A stretch of DNA of 64,000 nt, taken from NCBI GenBank assembly GCA_022360015.1, contig JAKSDQ010000014.1, positions 47,638 through 111,637 of the forward strand. Direction: 5' to 3'. Both the position numbers and the translations under genes were made by a program. This DNA is from Cytophagales bacterium. Lineage in GTDB: Bacteria > Bacteroidota > Bacteroidia > Cytophagales > Cyclobacteriaceae. Below, piece after piece: positions 34,714 through 43,313 of this stretch. The notes below the pieces were generated by a model. That model ran no database searches. It was not told where the DNA came from and saw only the letters and a program-made list of their open reading frames with translations. Each line of letters begins with the position of its first letter. The stretch's first letter is position 1.

Positions 34714-37152
34714 TCAATCCCTTTCCAGTCTTAAAGTCATTCTTTTAATCCTGTCCTTCAACGCTTCTGATGTATACCGCTCGCGAATCCGCTCCACCAG
34801 AATAGGGAAAGAAAAAGGTGTGGGTTTTTCCGGAAACTTTAAGATGAGCTTCTGATTATTGATTCTTTCCAGCGCATTTCTCATCCTGGTTTCCTGTAAT
34901 TGAAAATCCATTACCTCTTCAAAGGCCTCTTTGATCAGCAGACTGTTGGGTTCGTATTCGCGATAAACATCATAAAACAGACCGGAGGAAGATTGCAGAT
35001 GTTTGTTGGAGATGTTTTTGCCCGGGTATCCCTGGAATACCAGGCCTGAAATGCTGGCGATGTCCCTGAATCTGCGCCGTGCCATTTCATTGGTGTTAAC
35101 GCTGGCCTGAATATCATAAAACAGGTCATTCATACCGAAAAGATCCATCCCCAGGGCCTCTTCTATAGGTATTTCGAGGTCCGATAATAATTCAAAGCCA
35201 TAATCATTCATGGCGATGGAAAATGAGAAAGGGCGGATTTGCGAAAGCCTGTGCGCCAGTAAATACGCGATCCCTTCATGTACATGACGGCCTTCGAAAG
35301 GATAAAAAAAAAGATGATGGCCCTCATTGGTGAAGATAGATTCAATCAAAAACTCATCTGTCCCGGGTACCATAGATACTTCCTGCTGTTTTTCGAGCAG
35401 AGGTATAATACATTGCAGCTCAACATCCTTTGAATTTCCCGAAGCAGCTTCGCTGAGTTTCATGCGCAACATGGCAGATAACTTGGAGGACAGATCCAAC
35501 CTTCCACCCTGCCAGCTAGGAAATTTACCTTTCTTTTTTTCGGATCTTCTCACCAGTGCGGTCATTCCCTGGATTTTTACCAGCTCCAACGACCTGCCTG
35601 CAAACCAAAAGGTATCGCCAATGTTCATAGAGGCAACAAACCATTCTTCAATAGCACCAATCCGGCCGCCACTCAAATACTTAATTTCCATCATGCTGTC
35701 GCTCACGATGGTGCCAATAGAAAGGCGGTGACGCAAAGCGGTACGCCTGCTGGTCACCTTAAATATGCCGTTCTCCACCTCCACCTTTTTAAACTCATCA
35801 TAAGCATTCAGCGTGCTGCCCCCGGTGGTGATGAAGTTAAGCACCCAATGCCACTCCTCCTCCGACATACTTTCATAGCAAAAAGTAGATAAGATTTCAG
35901 GAAAGATTACCGCAGGATCAAAACCCCCTGAAACAGCCAGCGTAACAAGGTATTGGATTAAAACGTCAAAAGATCTGATAAATGGAATCCTTTCCTCCAA
36001 CTCATTTATTTCGATGGCATGGCGTAAGGCGGCAGCTTCAACCAATTCCAGGGCCTGGGTGGGGACGAAATAAATTTTGCTTTTGGCACCCGGCTGATGA
36101 CCGCTTCGTCCGGCACGTTGTATGAACCTGGAAACCCCTTTGGGGCCACCGATTTGTATGATGGTTTCCACAGGCCGGAAATCCACCCCTAAATCCAGGC
36201 TGGATGTGCATACTACTGCTTTTAGTCTTTCATCATGCAAAGCGTTTTCAACCCAGTCCCTCAATTCTTTGGTAATAGAGCCATGGTGCATGGCAATGAC
36301 ACCGGCAAGGTCAGGTGCCACCTGTAAAATTCTCTGATACCAGATTTCGGCCTGGGAACGGGTATTGGTAAAAATCAGGGTAGTTTTGCTTTTATAAAGG
36401 ATAGGTAATACTTTTTCAAGTAAAATAATTCCCAGATGTCCTCCCCAGGGAAACTTTTCCATAGTATCGGGCAGAATGGATAAAATTTCTATCTTTTTAT
36501 CAATGTCGGCCTTAATCACTTTTACCTTTTCGCTCCGGTAATCTCTTCCCAATAATACATGCAAAGCCTCATCCATGTTGCCAATCGTAGCAGAAATGCC
36601 CCAGATCTTTAGCTGAGGGCAAAGGGTTTTAAAACGCGAAAGGGCCAGTTCTACCTGTACCCCTCTTTTTGATCCTACCAATTCATGCCATTCGTCCGCC
36701 ACCACTGCTTTAAGATCCCTGAACACATTCTCATAGCCTTTTTGCGCTATGAGCAGGTGCAGGCTTTCGGGCGTTGTGATCAGAAATTCGGGTGTGCTCC
36801 TCTTTTGCCGTGCGCGCTCGCCTGCCGGGGTGTCGCCTGTGCGGATGGCCACTTGCCAATCTACTCCGAAAGCGTCACAAGCCCGTTTTACAGAAATTTG
36901 TATTTCCTTAGCCAAAGCTCTGATAGGCGTAATCCAAATAGCCTGTAAGCCAGGTTTACCCGGTCGCTTGTCAGGGTGATTTTTCATATACTCCAACAAT
37001 ATCGGCACAGCCAAAGAGTAAGTTTTTCCGCTACCGGTAGGAGCATTTACCAACCCATGAAAACCCTTAAGATAGCTTTCCCATGCTTCTTCCTGAAATG
37101 GGAAAGGTCTCCAGCCTTTTTCCTTAAACCATTTTTGCGCCCTGTTGATCAT
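34714..37152 (-). CDS. Ligase-associated DNA damage response DEXH helicase (Lhr-type)
   Basis: An 812-residue superfamily 2 helicase of the Lhr-core type. The Q-motif region FPFQEEAW and Walker A NAPTGSGKTYS lie within the first 45 residues. Motif II is ADEWHEL, motif III GISATIG, and the C-terminal RecA half has TSSLDLGVDF and the QRAGRSGHQ motif VI. A winged-helix and Lhr C-terminal domain follow. It lacks the long C-terminal extension of E. coli Lhr, as expected for the core form. It belongs with PdeM, the ligase and the exonuclease, but here the ligase pair is separated from it by a gene on the other strand. Confidence 0.94.
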   Translation of the reverse strand: MINRAQKWFKEKGWRPFPFQEEAWESYLKGFHGLVNAPTGSGKTYSLAVPILLEYMKNHPDKRPGKPGLQAIWITPIRALAKEIQISVKRACDAFGVDWQVAIRTGDTPAGERARQKRSTPEFLITTPESLHLLIAQKGYENVFRDLKAVVADEWHELVGSKRGVQVELALSRFKTLCPQLKIWGISATIGNMDEALHVLLGRDYRSEKVKVIKADIDKKIEILSILPDTMEKFPWGGHLGIILLEKVLPILYKSKTTLIFTNTRSQAEIWYQRILQVAPDLAGVIAMHHGSITKELRDWVENALHDERLKAVVCTSSLDLGVDFRPVETIIQIGGPKGVSRFIQRAGRSGHQPGAKSKIYFVPTQALELVEAAALRHAIEINELEERIPFIRSFDVLIQYLVTLAVSGGFDPAVIFPEILSTFCYESMSEEEWHWVLNFITTGGSTLNAYDEFKKVEVENGIFKVTSRRTALRHRLSIGTIVSDSMMEIKYLSGGRIGAIEEWFVASMNIGDTFWFAGRSLELVKIQGMTALVRRSEKKKGKFPSWQGGRLDLSSKLSAMLRMKLSEAASGNSKDVELQCIIPLLEKQQEVSMVPGTDEFLIESIFTNEGHHLFFYPFEGRHVHEGIAYLLAHRLSQIRPFSFSIAMNDYGFELLSDLEIPIEEALGMDLFGMNDLFYDIQASVNTNEMARRRFRDIASISGLVFQGYPGKNISNKHLQSSSGLFYDVYREYEPNSLLIKEAFEEVMDFQLQETRMRNALERINNQKLILKFPEKPTPFSFPILVERIRERYTSEALKDRIKRMTLRLERD

Positions 37153-37356
37153 ATGGCCGGTTAAACCTTCATGAATAAAATCAATGACAAATTGAAAGGT
37201 AATTTATTAAATAGTATTTTGTGTATCATCGTTCCTTTCCTTTAAAAGAAATGTGTGCTTATCTTCAAACCTTTAACCAGAATGGGTGTTACTTATGATC
37301 ATTCAGGCATTTTGTAAACTTTATCATTTTTGTGCGTTGTAATCTCCGTAAACGTG

Positions 37357-37388
37357 TTGAGTAAACGCCCATTACAATCGTATATTTG
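37357..37388 (+). promoter_or_regulatory. Sigma-A promoter of the alpha/beta hydrolase gene
   Basis: TTG at 37357-37359 is followed after 21 bases by TATATTTG (37381-37388), a full -33/-7 match. It predicts a transcript start about 70 bases before the ATG at 37464. The remainder of the 311-base divergent gap (37153-37463) is A+T-rich. On the helicase side I find no full promoter match and no other feature. Confidence 0.6.
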
Positions 37389-37463
37389 CTGTCATAATCA
37401 AATTTAGTCAGAATGGCCCATTTCTCTGATGAATAATCAGAAAAAGCTTTCCAGTATTCGCAA

Positions 37464-38471
37464 ATGTTTCTTTTTAAAAAAAGAAAAAACAATAAAGTTG
37501 TCATTTTTATCCACGGTCTTGATAATAAACCACCTAAAAAACTATTGAAAAAGTGGTATTTAAAGGCCATAGAAGAAGGTTTTTCAAAACACGGATATAA
37601 CCTCCCTCATTTTGATTTTGAGGTGGTTTATTGGGCCGACCTGCTATACACCCGGCCACTGGACCCCCTGATCGATGATAAGCAGCACGGGCTCTACCTT
37701 GACGAACCCTATCATCCATCGACCCTATCCGGTCCAAACAGGGAATCCCCGACATTTAAACGTAAGCTGCTTGACCGGCTGGAAAAGTTTACTGACGGCC
37801 TTTTTTTAAGTAAAAATAGCCTGATCAATGTCGAGTACATATTTGATTGGGTCACAAGCCGTACTTTCAGAGATTTGCATGTTTACTACAGGAAGGGCAT
37901 CAGTGTAAACAAAAAACCCGAGGAATCTGCCAAAAAAATCATTCGCGAAAGGTTGAAAAATGTGCTTACCATACATCAAAAGCGGGAAATCTTATTGGTC
38001 GCCCATTCTATGGGTTCCATTGTGGCTTACGATGTTCTGACATTTATGGTACCCGAAATTAACATTCACAGCCTGGTAACGCTGGGTTCACCGCTTGGGT
38101 TGCCCATGATAAAAAGGGAAATATTTAAAGAATTTGAATTGGATTACACCATCCAAACGCAATTACCTACCCCCGAAAACATCCAAAAAGCCTGGCATAA
38201 CCTGGCGGATCCGGACGATAATGTGGCGCTCAATTATAACCTCCTGGATGATTATTCGGCCAACTCGGCACGGGTCGCGCCAAAGGACATACTTGTGAAA
38301 AACGATTACGAGTATGAAGGCAGAAAAAATCCCCACAAATCGTTTGGTTATTTGCGTACCTATGAAACTGTTGTGATCCTCCATGACTTTCTTCATGAAA
38401 GAAAACCCGGTTTTTTTGAAAATATAGCCAAATTCCGGAGAAGTCTGTTCTACGGTTCGAGTAAAGCATAA
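37464..38471 (+). CDS. Alpha/beta hydrolase-like protein inside the repair gene group
   Basis: A 335-residue protein with an alpha/beta hydrolase core. The oxyanion strand is VVIFIHGLDNKPPKK (residues 12-26), the nucleophile elbow is LLVAHSMGSIVAYD (Ser in AHSMGS), and a later TLGSPLG turn is typical of lipase- or esterase-like members. A long insert of charged sequence lies between the first strand and the elbow. The substrate is unknown. It runs opposite to its neighbours, between the helicase and the ligase of the ligase-associated set. Its last 22 bases overlap the 3' end of the ligase gene. No signal peptide is seen, so it should be cytoplasmic. Confidence 0.85.
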   Translation: MFLFKKRKNNKVVIFIHGLDNKPPKKLLKKWYLKAIEEGFSKHGYNLPHFDFEVVYWADLLYTRPLDPLIDDKQHGLYLDEPYHPSTLSGPNRESPTFKRKLLDRLEKFTDGLFLSKNSLINVEYIFDWVTSRTFRDLHVYYRKGISVNKKPEESAKKIIRERLKNVLTIHQKREILLVAHSMGSIVAYDVLTFMVPEINIHSLVTLGSPLGLPMIKREIFKEFELDYTIQTQLPTPENIQKAWHNLADPDDNVALNYNLLDDYSANSARVAPKDILVKNDYEYEGRKNPHKSFGYLRTYETVVILHDFLHERKPGFFENIAKFRRSLFYGSSKA

Positions 38472-40036
38472 AGATCCTGCAGGCTGTTGGCTTCACTGGC
38501 CGGCTTATCTTTTCTCCATCTGTGCATTCTGGGAAATCTCAAGGCCACCCCGGATTTGTGCCTGGTGGATTTGTTGATCCCTTCAAAAGCTATTTCAAAA
38601 ACCAGTTCAGGTTTTACACTTCTTACCGGGCCAAAGCGCTCAATGGTATTTTTTTTCACAAAGGTGTCTACTTCCCTGATCTCCTGATCGGTTAACCCGG
38701 AGTAGGCTTTAGTAAAAGGCACCAGTCGATCTTTATCCCAAACTGCAAAAGTATAGTCAGTATATAAGTTAGCACGCCTTCCGTGACCACGCATGGCATA
38801 GATCATGACTGCATCAATGGTCATGGGGTCCACCTTCCATTTCCACCAGTCCCCCCTTTTCCTGCCTACCTTGTAGGTGCTGTCTTTCTTTTTAAGCATC
38901 AGCCCTTCGCTATTGTACTTTCTTGAACTTTTTCTCTCGTGAGCGAGATCGTCCCAGTCTTTACCATGAATTATTTCCGAAATTCTTAGAACATCCCGGC
39001 AGTTGGCCTCATACACCAACGCTTCCAGCTTGTCCCGGCGGTCCATCAGTGGCAGGTTTCTGATATCTTTACCCCGGGCTTCCATGATATCATAAGCCAT
39101 CAATACAACCGGGGCATTCCGGAGTACCTTTCCGGAAACATTTTTCCTTCCGATACGCGTTTGTAAGTGATTAAAGGATAAGGGTTTGCCTTCTTTAAAT
39201 GCCAGGATCTCACCATCGATAACCGTACCATCGGGAAGCTTATCTTTCAGGATCCCAAATTCCGGAAATTTTTCGGTGACAAGTTCTTCACCGCGCGACC
39301 AAACATATAATTTTTGATCCCGAACAATCACCTGCCCCCTGATACCATCCCATTTCCTCTCGGCCAGCCAAAGTGATGGATCGCCTAATTCACTGGCTTC
39401 ACCATCAAGGGCGTAGGCAAGATAAAAAGGATAAGGTTTGGACAGGTCTTCCTCGGGATTGTCACTAAAAAAAAACTCCTGGAAATCAATGTTTTCGGGT
39501 TGCCAGTTACCCATCAGTTTATGGGCCAGTTTGTTTTCTTCAATACCGGTATGCCTGGATAAGGCACGGACCATGAGCTTTTGCGATACCCCAACTCTAA
39601 ACCCTCCGGTGATCAGCTTGTTAAATACAAACCTTTCATAAGGGGCCATTTGTAACCATGCACCTATCACCTGCTTCTTTTTCTCCACCTCATCTGCTGT
39701 TTTCAGGTCTTTCAGAAAATTGATCCAGTAAGTCAGTGATCTGTTGACTGTTTGCTGTGACTGCGGGAAAATGAGGGAAATGGTTTCGGCCAAATCGCCA
39801 ACCACATGATAAGATTCTTCAAAAAGCCAATCGGGAATTTCTCCGACTTCTGCGGCCCAGGCCCTCAAGAAGTTGGTATTCACTGATCTGGGAGGCCGCT
39901 TCCCGGATAAAAGAGCGATGGTCCAGATTTTATCTTTCTCAGAAGCATCCTGGAAATAATCAACCAGTGCCTCCACCTTTTGGTTGGTTTTGGTGGTTTG
40001 GTCCAATTCATTAAAAAGCCTTGTAAACCGCTGCAT
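38450..40036 (-). CDS. Ligase-associated ATP-dependent DNA ligase
   Basis: A 528-residue ATP-dependent DNA ligase with an N-terminal DNA-binding domain (about 1-190), nucleotidyltransferase domain and OB-fold. The catalytic lysine is Lys228 in the motif KWDGIRG. Further motifs include VIDGEILAF and EGLMLKKKDSTYKVG, with the OB-fold motif in the last third (LVFEIAFEGI). It starts 2 bases after the exonuclease stop on the same strand, so the two are translated as a pair. It probably works in an accessory strand-break repair route beside the NAD-dependent replicative ligase, which is not in the window. Confidence 0.95.
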   Translation of the reverse strand: MQRFTRLFNELDQTTKTNQKVEALVDYFQDASEKDKIWTIALLSGKRPPRSVNTNFLRAWAAEVGEIPDWLFEESYHVVGDLAETISLIFPQSQQTVNRSLTYWINFLKDLKTADEVEKKKQVIGAWLQMAPYERFVFNKLITGGFRVGVSQKLMVRALSRHTGIEENKLAHKLMGNWQPENIDFQEFFFSDNPEEDLSKPYPFYLAYALDGEASELGDPSLWLAERKWDGIRGQVIVRDQKLYVWSRGEELVTEKFPEFGILKDKLPDGTVIDGEILAFKEGKPLSFNHLQTRIGRKNVSGKVLRNAPVVLMAYDIMEARGKDIRNLPLMDRRDKLEALVYEANCRDVLRISEIIHGKDWDDLAHERKSSRKYNSEGLMLKKKDSTYKVGRKRGDWWKWKVDPMTIDAVMIYAMRGHGRRANLYTDYTFAVWDKDRLVPFTKAYSGLTDQEIREVDTFVKKNTIERFGPVRSVKPELVFEIAFEGINKSTRHKSGVALRFPRMHRWRKDKPASEANSLQDLYALLEP

Positions 40037-40038
40037 AG

Positions 40039-41079
40039 CTAATTTTGCACCTCATCATTTACCGCTTTACCACCGCTGCCTTCGTTAATTTCCGATAGCT
40101 CTCCTTCAAACATAGTACTTTCCACCCCCGCCTGAATTCCTTTTTCATTCAGCCAGCGGGCAAAGGCGTTGGTGTAGCCATGGGTGGCTATCACATACTC
40201 AGCCCCGGACTCGTTAATTGCCTGGTTCAAACCAATCCAGTCTGCATGGTCCGACAGCACAAATCCACGGTCTACCGACCTCCTCCTCCTGGCCCCTCTC
40301 AGCCCCATCCAGCCGGAGGCTATTCCTATTGAATATGGATGAAATTTTTTCATCCAGGTTGTGCCTGCTGCCGATGGCGGTGCTACAACAATGCTGCCGT
40401 TTAATTGGTTTTTATTGAAATCTGCGGTGACCCGAATGGTCTCATTGAGACTGACTCCATCATTCCGCAAAGCCTGATTGATGTTTTCTACTGCCCCATG
40501 GGTCAATATAGGGCCAATGGAAGTGTCCAGCCCCTGGATAATCCTTTGCGCTTTTCCCAGGGAATACCCGATAATTACAGTGGTTTTGCCTGCCTCTTTG
40601 TTTTTTTGCCACCAATGATTGATGTCGTCAAATACCTCCTTTTGCGGACGCCACTTGTAAACAGGCAGTCCGAAAGTACACTCGGTAATAAAATAATGAC
40701 ACTTTACCGGCTCAAAAGCCCCGGAAAGCCCATCGTCTTCAATTTTATAGTCTCCGGAAACTACCCAGATACATCCTTTGTATTCCAGTCTTATTTGTGC
40801 CGATCCGATGATATGACCTGCCGGGTGGAAAGAAATGGTAACCCCGTTAACGTTGATGGATTCATGATAAGTTACCGTTTGTATTTCAATATTAGTTCCC
40901 AGCCTGAGTTGTAATACAGGCTTACTATGATGGTGGCAAAGATAGTGACCATGGCCATACCTTGCATGATCGGCATGCCCGTGGGTGATTAGCGCTTTAT
41001 CGACCGGTTTCCACGGATCGATGTAAATACCGGCCCGTTTGCAATATATTCCACGGTCTGTAAATTGCAATAATGGCAT
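40039..41079 (-). CDS. Ligase-associated DNA damage response exonuclease (beta-lactamase fold)
   Basis: A 346-residue metallo-beta-lactamase/beta-CASP-type nuclease. The zinc motif THGHADHARYGH lies at residues 32-43 (His33, His35, Asp37, His38). Later ligands are in FHPAGHIIGSAQ, VVSGDYK and LSDHADW. This layout matches the SNM1/CPSF-like exonuclease found with ATP-dependent ligases in bacteria. Its ATG overlaps the manC stop by one base (TAATG), and the ligase follows after 2 bases. That makes it the middle of a manC-exonuclease-ligase transcription unit, an odd pairing of sugar-nucleotide and repair genes. Confidence 0.93.
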   Translation of the reverse strand: MPLLQFTDRGIYCKRAGIYIDPWKPVDKALITHGHADHARYGHGHYLCHHHSKPVLQLRLGTNIEIQTVTYHESINVNGVTISFHPAGHIIGSAQIRLEYKGCIWVVSGDYKIEDDGLSGAFEPVKCHYFITECTFGLPVYKWRPQKEVFDDINHWWQKNKEAGKTTVIIGYSLGKAQRIIQGLDTSIGPILTHGAVENINQALRNDGVSLNETIRVTADFNKNQLNGSIVVAPPSAAGTTWMKKFHPYSIGIASGWMGLRGARRRRSVDRGFVLSDHADWIGLNQAINESGAEYVIATHGYTNAFARWLNEKGIQAGVESTMFEGELSEINEGSGGKAVNDEVQN

Positions 41080-42149
41080 TAAACAAAATCTTCTCCTTTT
41101 TTATCTTTTGCGTCAGCTACAAAAGTCCTGAATTGTTTTTCATTATCTTTATCGCAAATCAGCACTACATTGTCACATTGCGCCACCAAATAGTTCTTCA
41201 ATCCCTGTACTACAATTAATTTATCTTTGGGCCCCATCACCACACAATCCTCACTATCATAAATTAATGCATTAGCTGCTATCACATTTTTATTCGTATC
41301 CTTTTCCCGCATCTCATGCAACGATCCCCAGGAGCCCAAATCAGACCATGCAAATTCCCCTAACTCCACATAAACGTTCCGGGATTTTTCCATTATACCA
41401 TAATCGATCGAAATATTTTTGCATTGCGCATAGGCCTGATTAACAAAATAACGCTCCTGGTCGGTAAAGTAATTAACAATCCCTTCCTCAAAAACCTCGG
41501 CTATGTCCGGCAAAAAGTTTTCAAAGGATTTGACAATAGCGTTTACATTCCAGATAAATATGCCGGCATTCCATAGAAACTCCCCACTTTCATAAAATTT
41601 TACTGCCAACTCATAGGCTGGCTTTTCTGTGAAAGTTTTTACTTTTTTAAGTCTTTCGTCGCCAGGGAGGTACTGAATATAGCCATATCCGGTTTCGGGG
41701 CGCGTAGGTTGAATGCCGAGCGTAATAAGCTTGTCCGAGTCAGAGGCCTCCTCCATCGCTATTTTTATGGCATTGACAAATACATCTTCTTTAAATATAG
41801 CATGGTCAGATGGGGTGACTACGGTGATGGCGTCAGGATTTTGCTTTCGTATTTTGTAGCTGGCATAAGCAATACACGGGGCTGTGTTTCTTCGGTAAGG
41901 CTCAAGCAATATTTGGTCAGATGTCAGTTCCGGCAATTGTTCTTTTACAAGGTTTTCATAATTCCGGCTGGTTACTATGTAAATATTTTCTACCGGGCAA
42001 ATGTTTAAAAACCTTTCATAAGTCAGTCTTAAAAGCGAGCTCCCGGTACCTAATACATCTAAAAACTGCTTGGGAAACTTGTCCCGGCTATAGGGCCAAA
42101 AACGGCTGCCGATACCACCAGCCATAATTACTGCATAATAATTTTTCAT
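41079..42149 (-). CDS. manC: Mannose-1-phosphate guanylyltransferase
   Basis: A 356-residue nucleotidyltransferase making GDP-mannose for surface polysaccharides. The nucleotide-binding opening is AVIMAGGIGSRFWPYSRDKFPKQF (residues 6-29). The metal region TPSDHAIF, the substrate block TRPETGYGYIQY and FTEKPAYELA are all typical. It lacks the C-terminal isomerase half of longer bifunctional forms. Its stop codon overlaps the start of the exonuclease gene. It is 117 bases downstream of kdsD, another cell-envelope sugar enzyme, so the two may be linked. Confidence 0.94.
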   Translation of the reverse strand: MKNYYAVIMAGGIGSRFWPYSRDKFPKQFLDVLGTGSSLLRLTYERFLNICPVENIYIVTSRNYENLVKEQLPELTSDQILLEPYRRNTAPCIAYASYKIRKQNPDAITVVTPSDHAIFKEDVFVNAIKIAMEEASDSDKLITLGIQPTRPETGYGYIQYLPGDERLKKVKTFTEKPAYELAVKFYESGEFLWNAGIFIWNVNAIVKSFENFLPDIAEVFEEGIVNYFTDQERYFVNQAYAQCKNISIDYGIMEKSRNVYVELGEFAWSDLGSWGSLHEMREKDTNKNVIAANALIYDSEDCVVMGPKDKLIVVQGLKNYLVAQCDNVVLICDKDNEKQFRTFVADAKDKKGEDFV

Positions 42150-42266
42150 TTCACATTACCGATTGTTTTTTAAACCATAGAAATCTTTAACCGTGAAGGG
42201 CAATATTGAAAAGAGGGTGGCATTTTATTTTCTAAATTAAAATCCGGGAATCACCCCTATCACCTC

Positions 42267-43235
42267 TTAAACAATCCCTTCTTTGAGAATATCATGCAAA
42301 TGGATAAATCCTATGACGCTGCCTTGTTCTTCTACGATCAGTTGGGTGATATTTTTGTTTTGCATGATATTAAGTGCCCTTATTGCATATGCGTTTTTGT
42401 CGATAGTGACCGGATTTTGAGTCATGATATCACTGGCCTGTATATTACCAATTTCTATGTTTTTTTCCAACATTCTTCTGAGATCCCCATCTGTGATGAT
42501 GCCAATCAGCTTTGTATCGGGGCCAACCACCGCTGTGGCCCCTAGTCTTTTGCCCGAAATTTCTATGATAATATCCTTTATGGGTGCATCGTGTTGTACC
42601 ACCGGCACCTGATTGCCAGGGTATATGTCGTTTACTTTCAGGTACAGTTTTTTCCCCAGGGCTCCTCCCGGGTGATAACGGGCAAAATCCTCGTCAGAAA
42701 ATCCCCGGGCTTTAAGCAGGCATATCGCCAGCGCATCGCCTAACGCCAGGTGTGCAGTGGTGCTGGTGGTAGGGGCGAGGTTGTTGGGGCAGGCTTCGGA
42801 ATCCACGGTTGCATTGAGCACAAAATCGGCATGCTCTGCCAGAAAGGAATGCGTATTGCTCACAAGGGCAATGAGCCTGGCTCCGGTTCTTTTGAGTAAC
42901 GGAACCAACACTTTTACTTCGGGCGTGTTACCGCTTTTTGAAATGCAAATAACAAGATCATTATCCTGTACCATGCCCAAATCTCCGTGGATAGCGTCTG
43001 CTGCATGCATAAAAAGGGCCGGTGTGCCCGTAGAATTAAAAGTAGCAACAATCTTGCTGGCGATGATAGCACTTTTTCCGACGCCGGTGACTACCACTCT
43101 TCCGTTACTGGCCAGAATTTCTGCAACACATAACTCAAAATCTTCGTTTAAATAATCGACTAATTTTTCAACCGCTTTAGCCTCATTTAATAATACTTCT
43201 TTAGCGGTATATTTAATATTTTTTGCTATCTTCAA
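42267..43235 (-). CDS. kdsD: KpsF/GutQ-family arabinose 5-phosphate isomerase
   Basis: A 322-residue enzyme that interconverts ribulose 5-phosphate and arabinose 5-phosphate, the first step toward Kdo for lipopolysaccharide. The N-terminal SIS domain has GVGKSAIIASKIVATFNSTG and SKSGNTPEV. Two CBS domains form the last ~120 residues (TDGDLRRML, IGFIHLHD). The frame is open to an ATG at 43334, but that adds a hydrophobic stretch not seen in the family. A TTG at 43235 (before KIAKNIK) gives the normal length, and another TTG at 43244 is possible. It is divergent from recQ. Confidence 0.93.
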   Translation of the reverse strand: MKIAKNIKYTAKEVLLNEAKAVEKLVDYLNEDFELCVAEILASNGRVVVTGVGKSAIIASKIVATFNSTGTPALFMHAADAIHGDLGMVQDNDLVICISKSGNTPEVKVLVPLLKRTGARLIALVSNTHSFLAEHADFVLNATVDSEACPNNLAPTTSTTAHLALGDALAICLLKARGFSDEDFARYHPGGALGKKLYLKVNDIYPGNQVPVVQHDAPIKDIIIEISGKRLGATAVVGPDTKLIGIITDGDLRRMLEKNIEIGNIQASDIMTQNPVTIDKNAYAIRALNIMQNKNITQLIVEEQGSVIGFIHLHDILKEGIV

Positions 43236-43313
43236 AATGTGCAAGCTTCTTTTTATTTTTGCCGTAAAGATAAACAATTCAACAATTATTATAAGAAATA
43301 AAGTTAATTCAAG

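Noticed and set aside
40405..40914. 169-codon plus-strand frame opposite the exonuclease gene
   Set aside because: The minus-strand product carries the complete metal-ligand set; the plus-strand frame matches nothing.
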